A stretch of 51,476 bases of DNA from Pseudomonas kitaguniensis (GCF_009296165.1 NZ_VUAZ01000030.1:1-51476), one strand, 5' to 3'; counted from the first letter of the stretch, positions 1-9,097 are shown. Notes: generated by a model from the letters alone, not told the origin. Numbers and translations are program-made.

Positions 1-118
1 CTTGGCTCAGCAATCGTTGGTTACATCTTTGATTTCTCGCGGAGTAACTTGTGATGCTGATAATCTTGTTGACTATCAGTCTGACTCCACAAGCACCCAC
101 ACGAATTGCTTGATTCAG

Positions 119-131
119 TTGTTAAAGAGCG
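119..131 (-). promoter_or_regulatory. boxA antitermination element of the rrn leader
   Basis: Minus-strand CGCTCTTTAACAA closely matches the bacterial rrn boxA consensus TGCTCTTTAACAA, which binds NusB-NusE. It lies about 36 bases downstream of the P3 -10 box, the expected place. Confidence 0.82.
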
Positions 132-166
132 GTTGGTTAAGATCTTTCGTCTCAACCGAGGCGCGC

Positions 167-194
167 ATTCTACAGCAGCCTCATTTGCTGTCAA
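167..194 (-). promoter_or_regulatory. rrn promoter P3 (proximal)
   Basis: Minus-strand TTGACA, 16-base spacer, TAGAAT, preceded by an A/T-rich UP-like segment (about 195-235). ACAGCA and TGCTGT form an inverted repeat that overlaps the -35 and -10 boxes. Confidence 0.85.
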
Positions 195-277
195 GTGATT
201 ATTTTTCAGAAGTTTTCGAAGAATTCTTCAACAACTTCAACCACTTGCGCTTCCGATCTCTCGTTAGCGGGAGGCGA

Positions 278-305
278 ATTCTACAGCGTTAAACGCTGCT
301 GTCAA
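278..305 (-). promoter_or_regulatory. rrn promoter P2
   Basis: Minus-strand TTGACA, 16-base spacer, TAGAAT. The spacer contains a perfect palindrome, CAGCGTT-T-AACGCTG. Confidence 0.85.
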
Positions 306-480
306 CACCTCTTTTTCTCCACTTTCGACCGAGAGGATCGAAACGTTAATAGAGCCAAACAACGCCGCTCTACCAACTCCTTCTGGGCTTCGATGAACTG
401 AGGCAACTCGCTGTCGAATCTCGCATAACTCTTTGTTTACCAAGGAGTTTTCCGTTTCGACTGCGCCGGAAGTGGGGCGA

Positions 481-508
481 ATTATAGACTCCCAGAATCT
501 GCCGTCAA
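481..508 (-). promoter_or_regulatory. rrn promoter P1 (distal)
   Basis: Minus-strand TTGACG, 16-base spacer, TATAAT. An A/T-rich stretch (about 509-560) lies directly upstream and could act as an UP element. Confidence 0.8.
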
Positions 509-599
509 CCGTTAATTTTGCTTTTCTATCAATTAGTTAGGATTGATTAAAAAACAACCTAAATAGCGCCCTTAACGCTCTCTATATAGAAGGGTACGC

Positions 600-1820
600 T
601 CAGATAACGCCCGCTGCTTTTAAAGCAGCCACCTGCGCCGGCGCCAAACCCAGCAGACTTTGCAGTACTTGAGCCGTGTGCTCGCCTAATAGAGGCGGCG
701 CGCTACGGTACTCAACCGGGGTTTTGGACAGCCGTATCGGGCTGGCCACCTGAGGCACCAGCCCCGCCAACGCATGCGGCAATGCCATCGCCAACCCACG
801 CGCCTTGACCTGAGGGTCGGCGAACACTTGCGCAAGGTCATTGATAGGCCCACACGGCACACCCACTCGCTCCAACTGCGAGACCCACTCAGCCGTGGTT
901 TTGAAGACTGTTGCCTGACGAATCAGCGGGATCAGCTCTGCACGGTTAGCCACCCGCACCTTGTTAGTCGCAAAGCGCGGATCATCCGCCCACTGCGGCT
1001 GCCCGGCCACCTCGGCAAACTTGCGAAACTGCCCGTCATTACCGACGGTGAGGATGAAGTCACCATCAGCCGTGGGGAAATCCTGATAAGGCACGATATT
1101 CGGGTGAGCGTTACCCAAGCGCTTCGGCGACACACCCGTCGTCAGGTAATTCATCGCCTGGTTAGCCAGACACGCCACCTGTACATCCAGCAAGGCCATG
1201 TCGATATGCTGACCACCACCGTCGTGATCCCGGTGCGCCAGCGCCGCGAGGATCGCCACGGTCGAGTAAAGCCCCGTCAAGATGTCGGTCAACGCCACAC
1301 CCACCTTGACCGGCCCGGCACCGTCTTCACCCTCTGGGCGACCGGTCAGGCTCATCAGCCCACCCAGCCCTTGAATCATAAAGTCGTAACCCGCGCGAGA
1401 CGCGTAAGGGCCTGTCTGACCAAAGCCCGTAATAGAGCAGTAGATCAACTGCGGGTTGATCTCCTTGAGCGATTCATAGTCCAGCCCATACGCCGCCAGC
1501 CCACCTACCTTGAAGTTCTCGATCAGGATGTCGGACTTGGCCGCCAGGTCGCGCACCAGTTTCTGGCCTTCCGGTCGCGTGAAGTCGATGGTCACCGACT
1601 CCTTGTTACGGTTGGCCGACAGGTAGTAAGCCGCCTCACTGGTGTTCTCGCCGTAAGCGTCCTTAAGGAAAGGCGGGCCCCATGCACGCGTGTCATCACC
1701 ATTACCCGGCCGCTCGACCTTGATGACCTCCGCGCCCAGGTCCGCCAGGATCTGCCCGGCCCAAGGGCCCGCCAGTACTCGCGATAGGTCCAGCACCCGC
1801 AGATGTGAAAGCGCGCCCAT
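600..1820 (-). CDS. gcdG: Succinyl-CoA:glutarate CoA-transferase, CaiB/BaiF (class III) family
   Basis: This 406-residue protein is a class III CoA-transferase. The N-terminal LRVLDLSRVLAGPWAGQILADLG segment is typical of the family, and the Asp of AGYDF (about D146) is the expected acyl-enzyme nucleophile. It should move CoA from succinyl-CoA to glutarate, feeding GcdH in the cytosol as part of lysine degradation. The glutarate assignment rests on the neighbour: gcdH ends 12 bases upstream in the same direction, the usual Pseudomonas gcdHG arrangement. ATG at 1818-1820 is preceded by a good AGGAG site. The gene ends about 90 bases from the rrn promoters, so the two transcription units run in tandem. 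Confidence 0.88.
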   Translation of the reverse strand: MGALSHLRVLDLSRVLAGPWAGQILADLGAEVIKVERPGNGDDTRAWGPPFLKDAYGENTSEAAYYLSANRNKESVTIDFTRPEGQKLVRDLAAKSDILIENFKVGGLAAYGLDYESLKEINPQLIYCSITGFGQTGPYASRAGYDFMIQGLGGLMSLTGRPEGEDGAGPVKVGVALTDILTGLYSTVAILAALAHRDHDGGGQHIDMALLDVQVACLANQAMNYLTTGVSPKRLGNAHPNIVPYQDFPTADGDFILTVGNDGQFRKFAEVAGQPQWADDPRFATNKVRVANRAELIPLIRQATVFKTTAEWVSQLERVGVPCGPINDLAQVFADPQVKARGLAMALPHALAGLVPQVASPIRLSKTPVEYRSAPPLLGEHTAQVLQSLLGLAPAQVAALKAAGVI

Positions 1821-1832
1821 GCCGTGCTCCTA

Positions 1833-3014
1833 TTAATAGAACGCTTGAAGACCGGTTTGCGCGCGGCCAAGAATCAACGCGTGCACGTCATGAGTGCCCT
1901 CATAGGTGTTGACCACTTCCAGGTTGACCAGGTGACGCGCCACGCCGTACTCGTCCGAGATGCCGTTGCCCCCCAGCATGTCGCGCGCCATACGCGCGAT
2001 GTCGAGGGACTTGCCGCACGAGTTGCGCTTCATGATCGACGTAATTTCAACCGCAGCCGTCCCTTCGTCCTTCATGCGGCCCAGGCGCAGGCAACCTTGC
2101 AAGGCCAGCGTGATCTCGGTTTGCATGTCGGCCAGTTTCTTCTGGATCAATTGAGTGGCTGCCAATGGGCGGCCGAACTGCTTGCGATCAAGCGTGTACT
2201 GGCGCGCGGTGTGCCAGCAGAACTCAGCAGCACCCAGCGCGCCCCAAGAGATGCCATAACGCGCCGAGTTAAGGCAGGTGAACGGGCCTTTCAAACCACG
2301 CACATCCGGGAAGATGTTCTCTTGCGGCACAAACACGTTGTCCATGACGATTTCACCGGTAATCGAGGCGCGCAGGCCGACCTTGCCGTGAATCGCCGGA
2401 GCGCTCAGACCTTTCCAGCCTTTCTCCAGGATAAAACCGCGAATATCGCCGGCATCGTCCTTGCCCCACACCACAAACACATCTGCGATCGGGCTGTTGG
2501 TGATCCACATCTTCGCGCCGGTCAGGCTGTAGCCGCCGTCCACCGAGCGCGCACGCGTGATCATCGCGCCAGGGTCGGAGCCGTGGTCCGGCTCGGTCAG
2601 GCCGAAGCAGCCGATCCATTCACCAGACGCCAGCTTGGGCAGGTACTTCTGCTTTTGCGCCTCGGTGCCGAATTCGTTGATAGGCACCATGACCAATGAA
2701 GACTGCACGCTCATCATTGAGCGATAGCCGGAGTCGACACGCTCGATCTCACGCGCAATCAACCCATAGCTGACGTAACTCAAGCCACTGCCACCGTACT
2801 GCTCGGGGATCATCGCACCCAGCAAGCCGGTCTCGCCCATCTCACGGAAAATCGCCGGGTCGGTCTGTTCATGGCGGAAGGCTTCGAGCACACGTGGGGC
2901 CAGCTTGTCCTGGGCAAATTGCTCAGCGCTGTCGCGCACCATGCGTTCTTCTTCGGTGAGCTGCTGATCGAGCAACAGTGGATCAATCCAGTTGAAGCTT
3001 GCCTTGCCAGCCAT
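1833..3014 (-). CDS. gcdH: Glutaryl-CoA dehydrogenase (decarboxylating)
   Basis: This 393-residue acyl-CoA dehydrogenase family flavoenzyme oxidises glutaryl-CoA to glutaconyl-CoA and decarboxylates it to crotonyl-CoA. Visible family landmarks are the [11 protein letters not shown] and [10 protein letters not shown] flavin-domain motifs and the C-terminal NTYEGTHD, whose Glu (about E372) is the catalytic base in the GCDH subfamily. The first gene of a two-gene operon with gcdG. ATG at 3012-3014 follows a GAGGA ribosome-binding site. Divergent from the LysR gene, which is its likely activator. Confidence 0.93.
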   Translation of the reverse strand: MAGKASFNWIDPLLLDQQLTEEERMVRDSAEQFAQDKLAPRVLEAFRHEQTDPAIFREMGETGLLGAMIPEQYGGSGLSYVSYGLIAREIERVDSGYRSMMSVQSSLVMVPINEFGTEAQKQKYLPKLASGEWIGCFGLTEPDHGSDPGAMITRARSVDGGYSLTGAKMWITNSPIADVFVVWGKDDAGDIRGFILEKGWKGLSAPAIHGKVGLRASITGEIVMDNVFVPQENIFPDVRGLKGPFTCLNSARYGISWGALGAAEFCWHTARQYTLDRKQFGRPLAATQLIQKKLADMQTEITLALQGCLRLGRMKDEGTAAVEITSIMKRNSCGKSLDIARMARDMLGGNGISDEYGVARHLVNLEVVNTYEGTHDVHALILGRAQTGLQAFY

Positions 3015-3053
3015 GAATAAGTCCTCGCGGGAAAAATCAGAAGTCGTGGATGC

Positions 3054-3107
3054 AGCCTAGGCGGCGCGGGCGACAAGGGCAAACGAGGTTTGTGCATAAG
3101 GTTGTGC
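3054..3107 (-). promoter_or_regulatory. Putative gcdHG promoter with upstream LysR-type half-sites
   Basis: On the minus strand TTGCCC (3077-3082), a 17-base spacer and TAGGCT (3054-3059) make a plausible promoter for gcdH. Just upstream, two direct TTGTGC repeats (3090-3095 and 3102-3107) start 12 bases apart. This is where a LysR-type activator is expected to bind. Assigning them to GcdR is inference. Confidence 0.45.
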
Positions 3108-3171
3108 TAATTTCTCACTCCGAAACCACCGAGAAGGGCGCAGACGCGCTTTATATGTGAGTACAACGTAT

Positions 3172-4071
3172 ATGCGCAGAAAAATTCCCAGCACCACCGC
3201 CCTGGTCAGTTTTGAAGCGGCGGCTCGCCACGAGAGCTTTACCAAGGCGGCGCTTGAGCTTTCCATCACCCAAGGTGCGATCTGCCGACAAATTGCGAGC
3301 CTTGAGGAATTTTTAAGTGTCGAGCTGTTTCGGCGATCGCGACGCGGGGTAAAGCTGACGGAAGCAGGGCTGTCCTATAGCCGTCGCGTCGCCATGCAAC
3401 TGGACGCCGTGGAGCGCGACACTTTGTCGGTCATGGGGCAGCAGGGCGCCAACGTGATCGAACTGGCAGTGGTGCCAACTTTTGGCACGCAATGGTTGAT
3501 CCCGCGCCTCAAGGACTTTCAATGCCGACACCCGGAAGTGACGGTCAACCTCACCAACCGCACGCGACCCTTTCTATTTGCCGATACCGAATTCGACGCA
3601 GCAATCTACTTTGGCGATGCCGATTGGTCGGGTACCGAATCCCACAGGCTGATGGGCGAAAACCCGGTTCCAGTGTGCAGCCCGACCCTGCTCGGCAGCC
3701 GCACGCACTTCAGCCCGCAGGCCATCGCAGAACTGCCACTGCTGCAGCAGACCACCCGCCCTTATGCGTGGCGCCAATGGTTCAACGCCCAACAGCTCAG
3801 CGTGCCCCGCGACATGACAGGCCCTCGTTACGAGCTATTCTCAATGCTGTCCCAAGCAGCCATGCACGACATGGGCATTGCATTGATCCCGCCGTTCCTG
3901 ATTCAACGCGAACTGAACGAGCGCCGGCTGGTAATCGCGAGCCAAGAAGCGCTGAGCAGCTCGAAGGCTTATTACCTGATAATTCCCGAGAGAAAAGTCG
4001 AATCCGCGTCATTACACGCTTTCAGGGATTGGCTGATCGACCAATCACAGCGCTACAGCACCCATATTTAA
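3172..4071 (+). CDS. gcdR: LysR-family regulator of glutaryl-CoA degradation
   Basis: A LysR-type transcription factor with an N-terminal winged helix-turn-helix (residues about 1-65, including SFEAAARHESFTKAALEL and the typical FRRSRRGVKLTEAG wing), followed by a substrate-binding co-inducer domain. It is divergent from gcdHG, so it most likely activates that operon in response to glutarate; this function follows from position and from the known Pseudomonas arrangement. I chose ATG 3172 (299 residues, starting MRRKIPSTTALVSFEAA) because homologues begin there. An in-frame GTG at 3157 would add five residues. Confidence 0.85.
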   Translation: MRRKIPSTTALVSFEAAARHESFTKAALELSITQGAICRQIASLEEFLSVELFRRSRRGVKLTEAGLSYSRRVAMQLDAVERDTLSVMGQQGANVIELAVVPTFGTQWLIPRLKDFQCRHPEVTVNLTNRTRPFLFADTEFDAAIYFGDADWSGTESHRLMGENPVPVCSPTLLGSRTHFSPQAIAELPLLQQTTRPYAWRQWFNAQQLSVPRDMTGPRYELFSMLSQAAMHDMGIALIPPFLIQRELNERRLVIASQEALSSSKAYYLIIPERKVESASLHAFRDWLIDQSQRYSTHI

Positions 4072-4518
4072 AGGCCGATTCCAATTTACTGACCTTGTAG
4101 TCAGCTAAATAAAAATCCTACAGATATACGTATATGTCGCTTTTTATGGATTGTGCGAAGAAGCCAAAAATCCAACTGCAAGCCGCTACTATCAGGGGCT
4201 GTAGGGACTATTACCGATCCATGTACGGTTATTCACGCGAGAAATCAAAAACGCGATTTAACACCGCTTTAACCCTTTAACCACCTGTATTAAAAGGGTT
4301 TATCGCCGCGTATTGCGACAATCAGTCACAGGGTGACTTGTAGTTAATTTTTCGTCACCCGTCATAATCTCTTGAAGGCCGTAAAGTTCGCCTGCAAAAT
4401 GCCGCGCCCCGCTGTCATTTCAGCGGGGTCGTGCTGATCGGCCGCCCCAGTTGCGCCACTCGCGGTGCACTGGCCTTTTTACAAAATCAAAGCAAAAAGA
4501 TCATGCAGGAGATTTGAC
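4072..4518 (+). promoter_or_regulatory. Gene-free leader upstream of pntAA with three inverted repeats
   Basis: No gene is visible. It holds a weak 5-bp hairpin just after gcdR (4089-4104), an 8-bp inverted repeat AACCCTTT/AAAGGGTT (4271-4278, 4293-4300), a 7-bp repeat GGGTGAC/GTCACCC (4331-4337, 4354-4360) ending two bases before a CATAAT -10-like box (4363-4368), and a GC-rich 8-bp hairpin CCCCGCTG/CAGCGGGG (4407-4414, 4421-4428). The last lacks a T tract, so it looks like an mRNA leader structure and not a terminator. Confidence 0.5.
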
Positions 4519-5640
4519 GTGCACATTGGTGTTCCTCTCGAAACCCAGACCGGTGAAACGCGGGTAGCTGCCACCCCGGAAACCATCAAGAAGCTGATCG
4601 GCCAGGGCCACAAGGTCACGGTACAAAACGGCGCAGGCCTTAACGCCAGCATCGTCGACAGTGCCTATGCAACCGCTGGCGCAACCCTTGGCAGTGCGAG
4701 CGATGCGTTTGGCGCCGAGCTGATTCTGAAGGTGGTTGCCCCCAGTGACAGCGAGCTTGCGCTGATCAAAAGCGGCAGCGTCGTGGTGGGCATGCTCAAC
4801 CCGTTCAGCAACGAGACCATTGCCAAGCTGGCCGAGTGCGGCATCACCGCCTTCGCACTGGAAGCTGCACCGCGCACGTCGCGCGCCCAGAGCCTCGACG
4901 TACTGTCGTCTCAGGCGAACATCGCCGGCTATAAAGCGGTGCTGCTGGCAGCCCATCACTACCCACGCTTCATGCCGATGTTGATGACCGCCGCGGGCAC
5001 CGTCAAAGCCGCTCGGGTGCTGGTTCTCGGCGCTGGCGTTGCGGGCTTGCAGGCCATCGCCACGGCGAAACGTCTGGGTGCGGTGATCGAAGCGTCCGAC
5101 GTTCGCCCCGCCGTAAAAGAGCAAATCGAATCGCTTGGGGCCAAGTTCGTCGACGTGCCGTACGAAACCGATGAAGAACGTGAATGCGCCGTCGGCGTCG
5201 GTGGTTATGCGCGCCCGATGCCGGCCAGCTGGATGCAACGCCAAGCCCTGGCCGTGCACGAACGCGCCAAGCAAGCCGACATCGTCATCACTACCGCGCT
5301 GATCCCCGGCCGTAAAGCGCCGACCTTGCTCAGCGCCGATACCGTTGCGCAGATGAAACCCGGCTCAGTCGTCATCGACCTCGCGGCGGCGCAGGGCGGC
5401 AACTGCCCGCTGACCGTCGCTGACCAAGTGGTGGTGGAAAACGGCGTCATCATTTGCGGCCCTACCAACCTGGCGGGCGCTGTAGCCGCCGACGCGTCGG
5501 CCTTGTATGCGCGCAACCTGCTGGACTTCCTCAAGCTGGTGTTTAACCAGGAAGGGCAGTTTGAAATCAACCTCGAAGACGACATCGTCGCCGCGTGCCT
5601 GATGTGCCGCGACGGCCAAGTCATCCGCAAAAACGCCTAA
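4519..5640 (+). CDS. pntAA: NAD(P) transhydrogenase alpha subunit part 1 (NAD-binding domain I)
   Basis: This 373-residue cytosolic subunit binds NAD(H) in the proton-translocating transhydrogenase, which couples proton entry to NADPH formation from NADH. The protein opens with HIGVPLETQTGETRVA and has a Rossmann motif GAGVAGLQAIATAK near the middle. The start is GTG 4519, which sits about seven bases after a CAGGAGA site and matches the family N-terminus; the frame is open further upstream to 4465 but without a ribosome-binding site. Followed after 15 bases by pntAB. The split alpha subunit is the Pseudomonas and alphaproteobacterial form, unlike the fused PntA of E. coli. Confidence 0.92.
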   Translation: MHIGVPLETQTGETRVAATPETIKKLIGQGHKVTVQNGAGLNASIVDSAYATAGATLGSASDAFGAELILKVVAPSDSELALIKSGSVVVGMLNPFSNETIAKLAECGITAFALEAAPRTSRAQSLDVLSSQANIAGYKAVLLAAHHYPRFMPMLMTAAGTVKAARVLVLGAGVAGLQAIATAKRLGAVIEASDVRPAVKEQIESLGAKFVDVPYETDEERECAVGVGGYARPMPASWMQRQALAVHERAKQADIVITTALIPGRKAPTLLSADTVAQMKPGSVVIDLAAAQGGNCPLTVADQVVVENGVIICGPTNLAGAVAADASALYARNLLDFLKLVFNQEGQFEINLEDDIVAACLMCRDGQVIRKNA

Positions 5641-5655
5641 ACAAGGATTCAGACG

Positions 5656-5976
5656 ATGGAAGAGCTTATCTCCCCCGGTATCTACAACCTGATCATCTTT
5701 GTACTGGCGATTTATGTCGGTTATCACGTGGTCTGGAACGTCACACCTGCACTGCACACTCCGTTGATGGCAGTGACCAACGCTATTTCGGCGATCGTGA
5801 TCGTCGGCGCCATGCTGGCGGCAGCCCTCACCGTTACGCCGCTGGGTAAAACCATGGGCACCCTGGCCGTGGCGCTGGCGGCGGTCAACGTGTTCGGTGG
5901 CTTCCTGGTGACCCGCAGGATGCTTGAGATGTTCAAGAAGAAAGCCCCGAAAGTAAAAGAAGAGGCGCCAAAGTAA
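5656..5976 (+). CDS. pntAB: NAD(P) transhydrogenase alpha subunit part 2 (membrane)
   Basis: A 106-residue inner-membrane protein with about three hydrophobic helices and a Lys-rich tail. It matches the membrane portion that is fused to the C-terminus of PntA in E. coli. With PntB it forms the proton channel. It lies between pntAA and pntB, and its TAA stop overlaps the pntB start (TAATG), suggesting translational coupling. Confidence 0.92.
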   Translation: MEELISPGIYNLIIFVLAIYVGYHVVWNVTPALHTPLMAVTNAISAIVIVGAMLAAALTVTPLGKTMGTLAVALAAVNVFGGFLVTRRMLEMFKKKAPKVKEEAPK

Positions 5977-7412
5977 TGAGCATGAATCTGGTTACGACGC
6001 TCTACTTGATCGCGTCGATCTGCTTCATCCAGGCCCTCAAAGGCCTGTCGCACCCCACCACGTCGCGACGCGGCAACCTGTTCGGCATGCTCGGCATGGC
6101 GCTGGCCGTGCTGACTACCGTGGGCCTCATCTATAAGCTCGGCGCCGAGCTTGCAACCGCCGGCATCGGCTACGTGATTGTCGGCCTGCTGATCGGCGGC
6201 ACCGCGGGCTCGATAATGGCCAAGCGCGTTGAAATGACCAAAATGCCGGAGCTGGTGGCGTTCATGCACAGCATGATCGGCTTGGCGGCGGTATTCATCG
6301 CCATCGCAGCGGTGGTTGAGCCGCAATCGTTGGGCATCGTCAAACACCTGGGTGATTCGATTCCTGCCGGTAACCGCCTGGAGCTGTTCCTCGGCGCCGC
6401 GATCGGTGCCATTACCTTCTCCGGCTCGGTGATCGCCTTTGGCAAGCTGTCGGGCAAGTACACGTTCCGTCTGTTCCAGGGCGCACCGGTACAGTTCGGC
6501 GGGCAGCACAAACTGAACCTGGTGCTCGGCCTGGCAACGCTGGGCCTGGGCCTTGCGTTCATGTTCACCGGCAACCTCAGCGCCTTCGCCTTGATGCTGG
6601 CGCTGGCCTTCGTGCTCGGCGTGCTGATCATCATCCCGATTGGCGGCGCCGACATGCCGGTGGTCGTCTCGATGCTTAACAGCTATTCCGGCTGGGCGGC
6701 GGCGGGTATCGGCTTCTCGCTGAATAACTCGATGCTGATCATCGCAGGCTCGCTGGTCGGCTCCAGCGGCGCGATCCTCTCGTACATCATGTGCAAGGCG
6801 ATGAACCGTTCCTTCTTTAATGTGCTGCTCGGTGGTTTCGGCAACACTGCCGATGCAACCGCTGCTGCAGGCTCGAAAGAAGCCCGCCCGGTGAAGTCCG
6901 GCTCTGCCGACGATGCGACCTTCCTGCTGACCAACGCTGACACAGTGATCATCGTGCCGGGCTATGGCTTGGCCGTGGCCAGGGCGCAGCACGCGCTTAA
7001 AGAGCTGACCGAAAAGCTGACCCACCGCGGTGTGACCGTTAAGTACGCGATCCACCCCGTGGCTGGCCGCATGCCCGGGCACATGAACGTGCTGCTGGCC
7101 GAGGCGGAAGTGCCTTACGACCAAGTATTCGAAATGGAAGACATCAGCTCCGAGTTCGGCCAGGCCGATGTGGTGCTGGTGCTGGGCGCCAACGATGTGG
7201 TCAACCCGGCCGCCAAGAACGACCCGAACTCGCCGATCGCCGGCATGCCGATTCTGGAAGCCTTCAAGGCCAAGACCATCATCGTCAACAAGCGCTCGAT
7301 GGCCAGCGGCTATGCGGGCCTGGACAACGAGTTGTTCTACCTGGACAAGACCATGATGGTCTTCGGTGATGCCAAAAAGGTCATCGAAGACATGGTCAAA
7401 GCCGTCGAATAA
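5976..7412 (+). CDS. pntB: NAD(P) transhydrogenase beta subunit
   Basis: A 478-residue protein with about nine membrane helices (roughly residues 1-270) followed by a soluble NADP-binding domain III. The latter shows IIVPGYGLAVARAQ, the GRMPGHMNVLLAEA segment and VNKRSMASGYAG, all family landmarks for NADP(H) binding. It completes the transhydrogenase and is the last gene of the operon, which ends in a strong terminator. Confidence 0.94.
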   Translation: MSMNLVTTLYLIASICFIQALKGLSHPTTSRRGNLFGMLGMALAVLTTVGLIYKLGAELATAGIGYVIVGLLIGGTAGSIMAKRVEMTKMPELVAFMHSMIGLAAVFIAIAAVVEPQSLGIVKHLGDSIPAGNRLELFLGAAIGAITFSGSVIAFGKLSGKYTFRLFQGAPVQFGGQHKLNLVLGLATLGLGLAFMFTGNLSAFALMLALAFVLGVLIIIPIGGADMPVVVSMLNSYSGWAAAGIGFSLNNSMLIIAGSLVGSSGAILSYIMCKAMNRSFFNVLLGGFGNTADATAAAGSKEARPVKSGSADDATFLLTNADTVIIVPGYGLAVARAQHALKELTEKLTHRGVTVKYAIHPVAGRMPGHMNVLLAEAEVPYDQVFEMEDISSEFGQADVVLVLGANDVVNPAAKNDPNSPIAGMPILEAFKAKTIIVNKRSMASGYAGLDNELFYLDKTMMVFGDAKKVIEDMVKAVE

Positions 7413-7435
7413 TTCTGCGCCAGCGCAATACCCTG

Positions 7436-7466
7436 AACCCCGGCCTCGCGTAGGCTGGGGTTTTTT
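7436..7466 (+). terminator. Rho-independent terminator of the pnt operon
   Basis: ACCCCGGCCT and AGGCTGGGGT form a GC-rich stem with a 5-base loop, followed by six T residues, 24 bases after pntB. Confidence 0.9.
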
Positions 7467-7591
7467 ATGAGCGCATGAAACCCGACCAAAGGCTCTAAAT
7501 CGCTGCATGGCATTCGACCATGGTAGCGCGCCGAAACTTTTTGAAATCACTAAACTGCGCACCTTGCTTCCGTAGCCCGAGATAACAATCC

Positions 7592-9085
7592 ATGTACCGT
7601 GATCGTATCCGCTTGCCTTCGTTGTTGAACAAGGTCATGAGCGCGGCAGACGCCGCCGCACTGATCGAGGACGGCATGACCGTCGGCATGAGCGGCTTCA
7701 CCCGTGCCGGTGAAGCCAAGGCCGTGCCCCACGCCCTGGCCGAACGCGCCAAGACCTCGCCGCTGAAAATCACCCTGATGACCGGCGCCAGCCTGGGCAA
7801 TGACCTGGACAAGCAACTGACCGAAGCCGGCGTGCTGTCCCGACGCATGCCATTCCAGGTCGACAGCACCCTGCGCAAGGCGATCAACGCGGGCCAAGTG
7901 ATGTTTATCGACCAGCATTTGTCGGAAACCGTTGAGCAACTGCGCAACAACCAGCTCAAGTTGCCGGACATTGCGGTGATCGAAGCGATCGCGATCACCG
8001 AACAAGGGCATATCGTACCGACCACCTCCGTGGGCAACTCGGCCAGTTTCGCGATCTTCGCCAAGCAAGTGATCATTGAGATCAACCTCGCGCACAACCC
8101 GAACCTGGAAGGGCTGCACGACATTTATATACCGACTTACCGGCCGACTCGCACGCCGATCCCGCTGGTTAAAGTCGACGACCGGATTGGCAGCACCGCG
8201 ATTCCGATTCCGCCGGAAAAGATCGTCGCCATTGTGATCACCAACCAGGCCGACTCGGCCTCCACCGTCACGCCGCCTGACGCTGATACCCAGGGCATCG
8301 CCAATCACCTGATCAACTTCCTCAAGCAGGAAGTCGACGCTGGCCGTATGACCAACAAGCTCGGCCCGCTGCAGGCCGGGATCGGCAACATCGCCAACGC
8401 GGTCATGTGCGGCCTGATCGATTCGCCGTTCGAAGACCTGACCATGTACTCGGAAGTGCTGCAGGATTCGACGTTCGACCTGATCGACGCCGGCAAGCTG
8501 AGCTTTGCCTCCGGCAGTTCGATCACCTTGTCCGAGCGGCGCAATGCCGACGTATTCGGCAACCTGGAACACTACAAGGACAAACTGGTACTGCGCCCGC
8601 AGGAAATCTCCAACCACCCTGAAGTGGTGCGCCGCCTGGGGATTATCGGTATCAACACCGCGCTTGAATTCGACATTTACGGCAACGTCAACTCCACGCA
8701 TGTCTGCGGTACGCGGATGATGAACGGCATTGGCGGCTCGGGGGACTTCGCGCGCAATGCGCATTTGGCGATCTTCGTCACCAAGTCGATTGCCAAGGGC
8801 GGCGCGATCTCCAGCGTGGTGCCGATGGTCAGCCATGTGGACCACACCGAGCATGACGTCGATATTCTGGTCACCGAAGTCGGCCTGGCCGACCTGCGTG
8901 GCCTCGCGCCGCGTGAACGCGCACGGGTGATCATCGACAACTGTGTGCACCCGGCGTACCGCGATGCGCTGAACACCTACTTCGAAACCGCTTGCGCCAT
9001 CGGCGGGCACACCCCGCACATCCTGCGCGAAGCGCTCAGTTGGCACATTAACCTGGAAGAAACCGGGCATATGCTCAAGGCCTGA
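7592..9085 (+). CDS. Acetyl-CoA hydrolase/transferase family protein (succinyl-CoA:acetate CoA-transferase)
   Basis: This 497-residue cytosolic enzyme belongs to the class I CoA-transferases of the acetyl-CoA hydrolase/transferase type. GIGNIANAV and the YSEVLQDS segment hold the expected catalytic Glu (about E288) that forms the CoA thioester. The most likely reaction is transfer of CoA between succinyl-CoA and acetate or a related short acid, linking acetate handling to the TCA cycle. The exact acyl partner (acetate or propionate) cannot be told from sequence. It has its own unit, between the pnt terminator and a long hairpin at 9098-9129. Confidence 0.85.
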   Translation: MYRDRIRLPSLLNKVMSAADAAALIEDGMTVGMSGFTRAGEAKAVPHALAERAKTSPLKITLMTGASLGNDLDKQLTEAGVLSRRMPFQVDSTLRKAINAGQVMFIDQHLSETVEQLRNNQLKLPDIAVIEAIAITEQGHIVPTTSVGNSASFAIFAKQVIIEINLAHNPNLEGLHDIYIPTYRPTRTPIPLVKVDDRIGSTAIPIPPEKIVAIVITNQADSASTVTPPDADTQGIANHLINFLKQEVDAGRMTNKLGPLQAGIGNIANAVMCGLIDSPFEDLTMYSEVLQDSTFDLIDAGKLSFASGSSITLSERRNADVFGNLEHYKDKLVLRPQEISNHPEVVRRLGIIGINTALEFDIYGNVNSTHVCGTRMMNGIGGSGDFARNAHLAIFVTKSIAKGGAISSVVPMVSHVDHTEHDVDILVTEVGLADLRGLAPRERARVIIDNCVHPAYRDALNTYFETACAIGGHTPHILREALSWHINLEETGHMLKA

Positions 9086-9097
9086 TTGATACAGATT

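Larger units (their letters stand above)
1..599 (-). promoter_or_regulatory. rRNA operon leader and promoter region (16S gene lies just left of the window)
   Basis: This gene-free stretch, read on the minus strand, has the architecture of a Pseudomonas rrn upstream region. It holds three tandem sigma-70 promoters with 16-base spacers, A/T-rich segments upstream of them that could be UP elements, a boxA antitermination site, and then a leader that runs off the left edge towards 16S. The 16S 5' end is not present; from memory of Pseudomonas leaders I expect it a few tens of bases beyond base 1. The plus-strand reading frames here are chance. Confidence 0.88.

Noticed and set aside
2..401. Plus-strand small frames in the rrn leader
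   Set aside because: They lie over the rrn promoters and boxA on the opposite strand; no protein features.
774..1787. 337-codon plus frame opposite gcdG
   Set aside because: Arg/His/Gln-rich composition with no family features; it mirrors the GC-rich third positions of gcdG.
4407..4428. GC-rich hairpin as a gcdR terminator
   Set aside because: It lacks a T tract and lies 335 bases after gcdR, close to pntAA; it looks like a leader element.
5724..7562. 612-codon minus frame across pntAB-pntB
   Set aside because: Low-complexity, His/Gln/Arg-rich translation; antisense shadow of the transhydrogenase genes.
7550..9070. 506-codon minus frame opposite the CoA-transferase
   Set aside because: Antisense of a well-recognised enzyme; no domain character.
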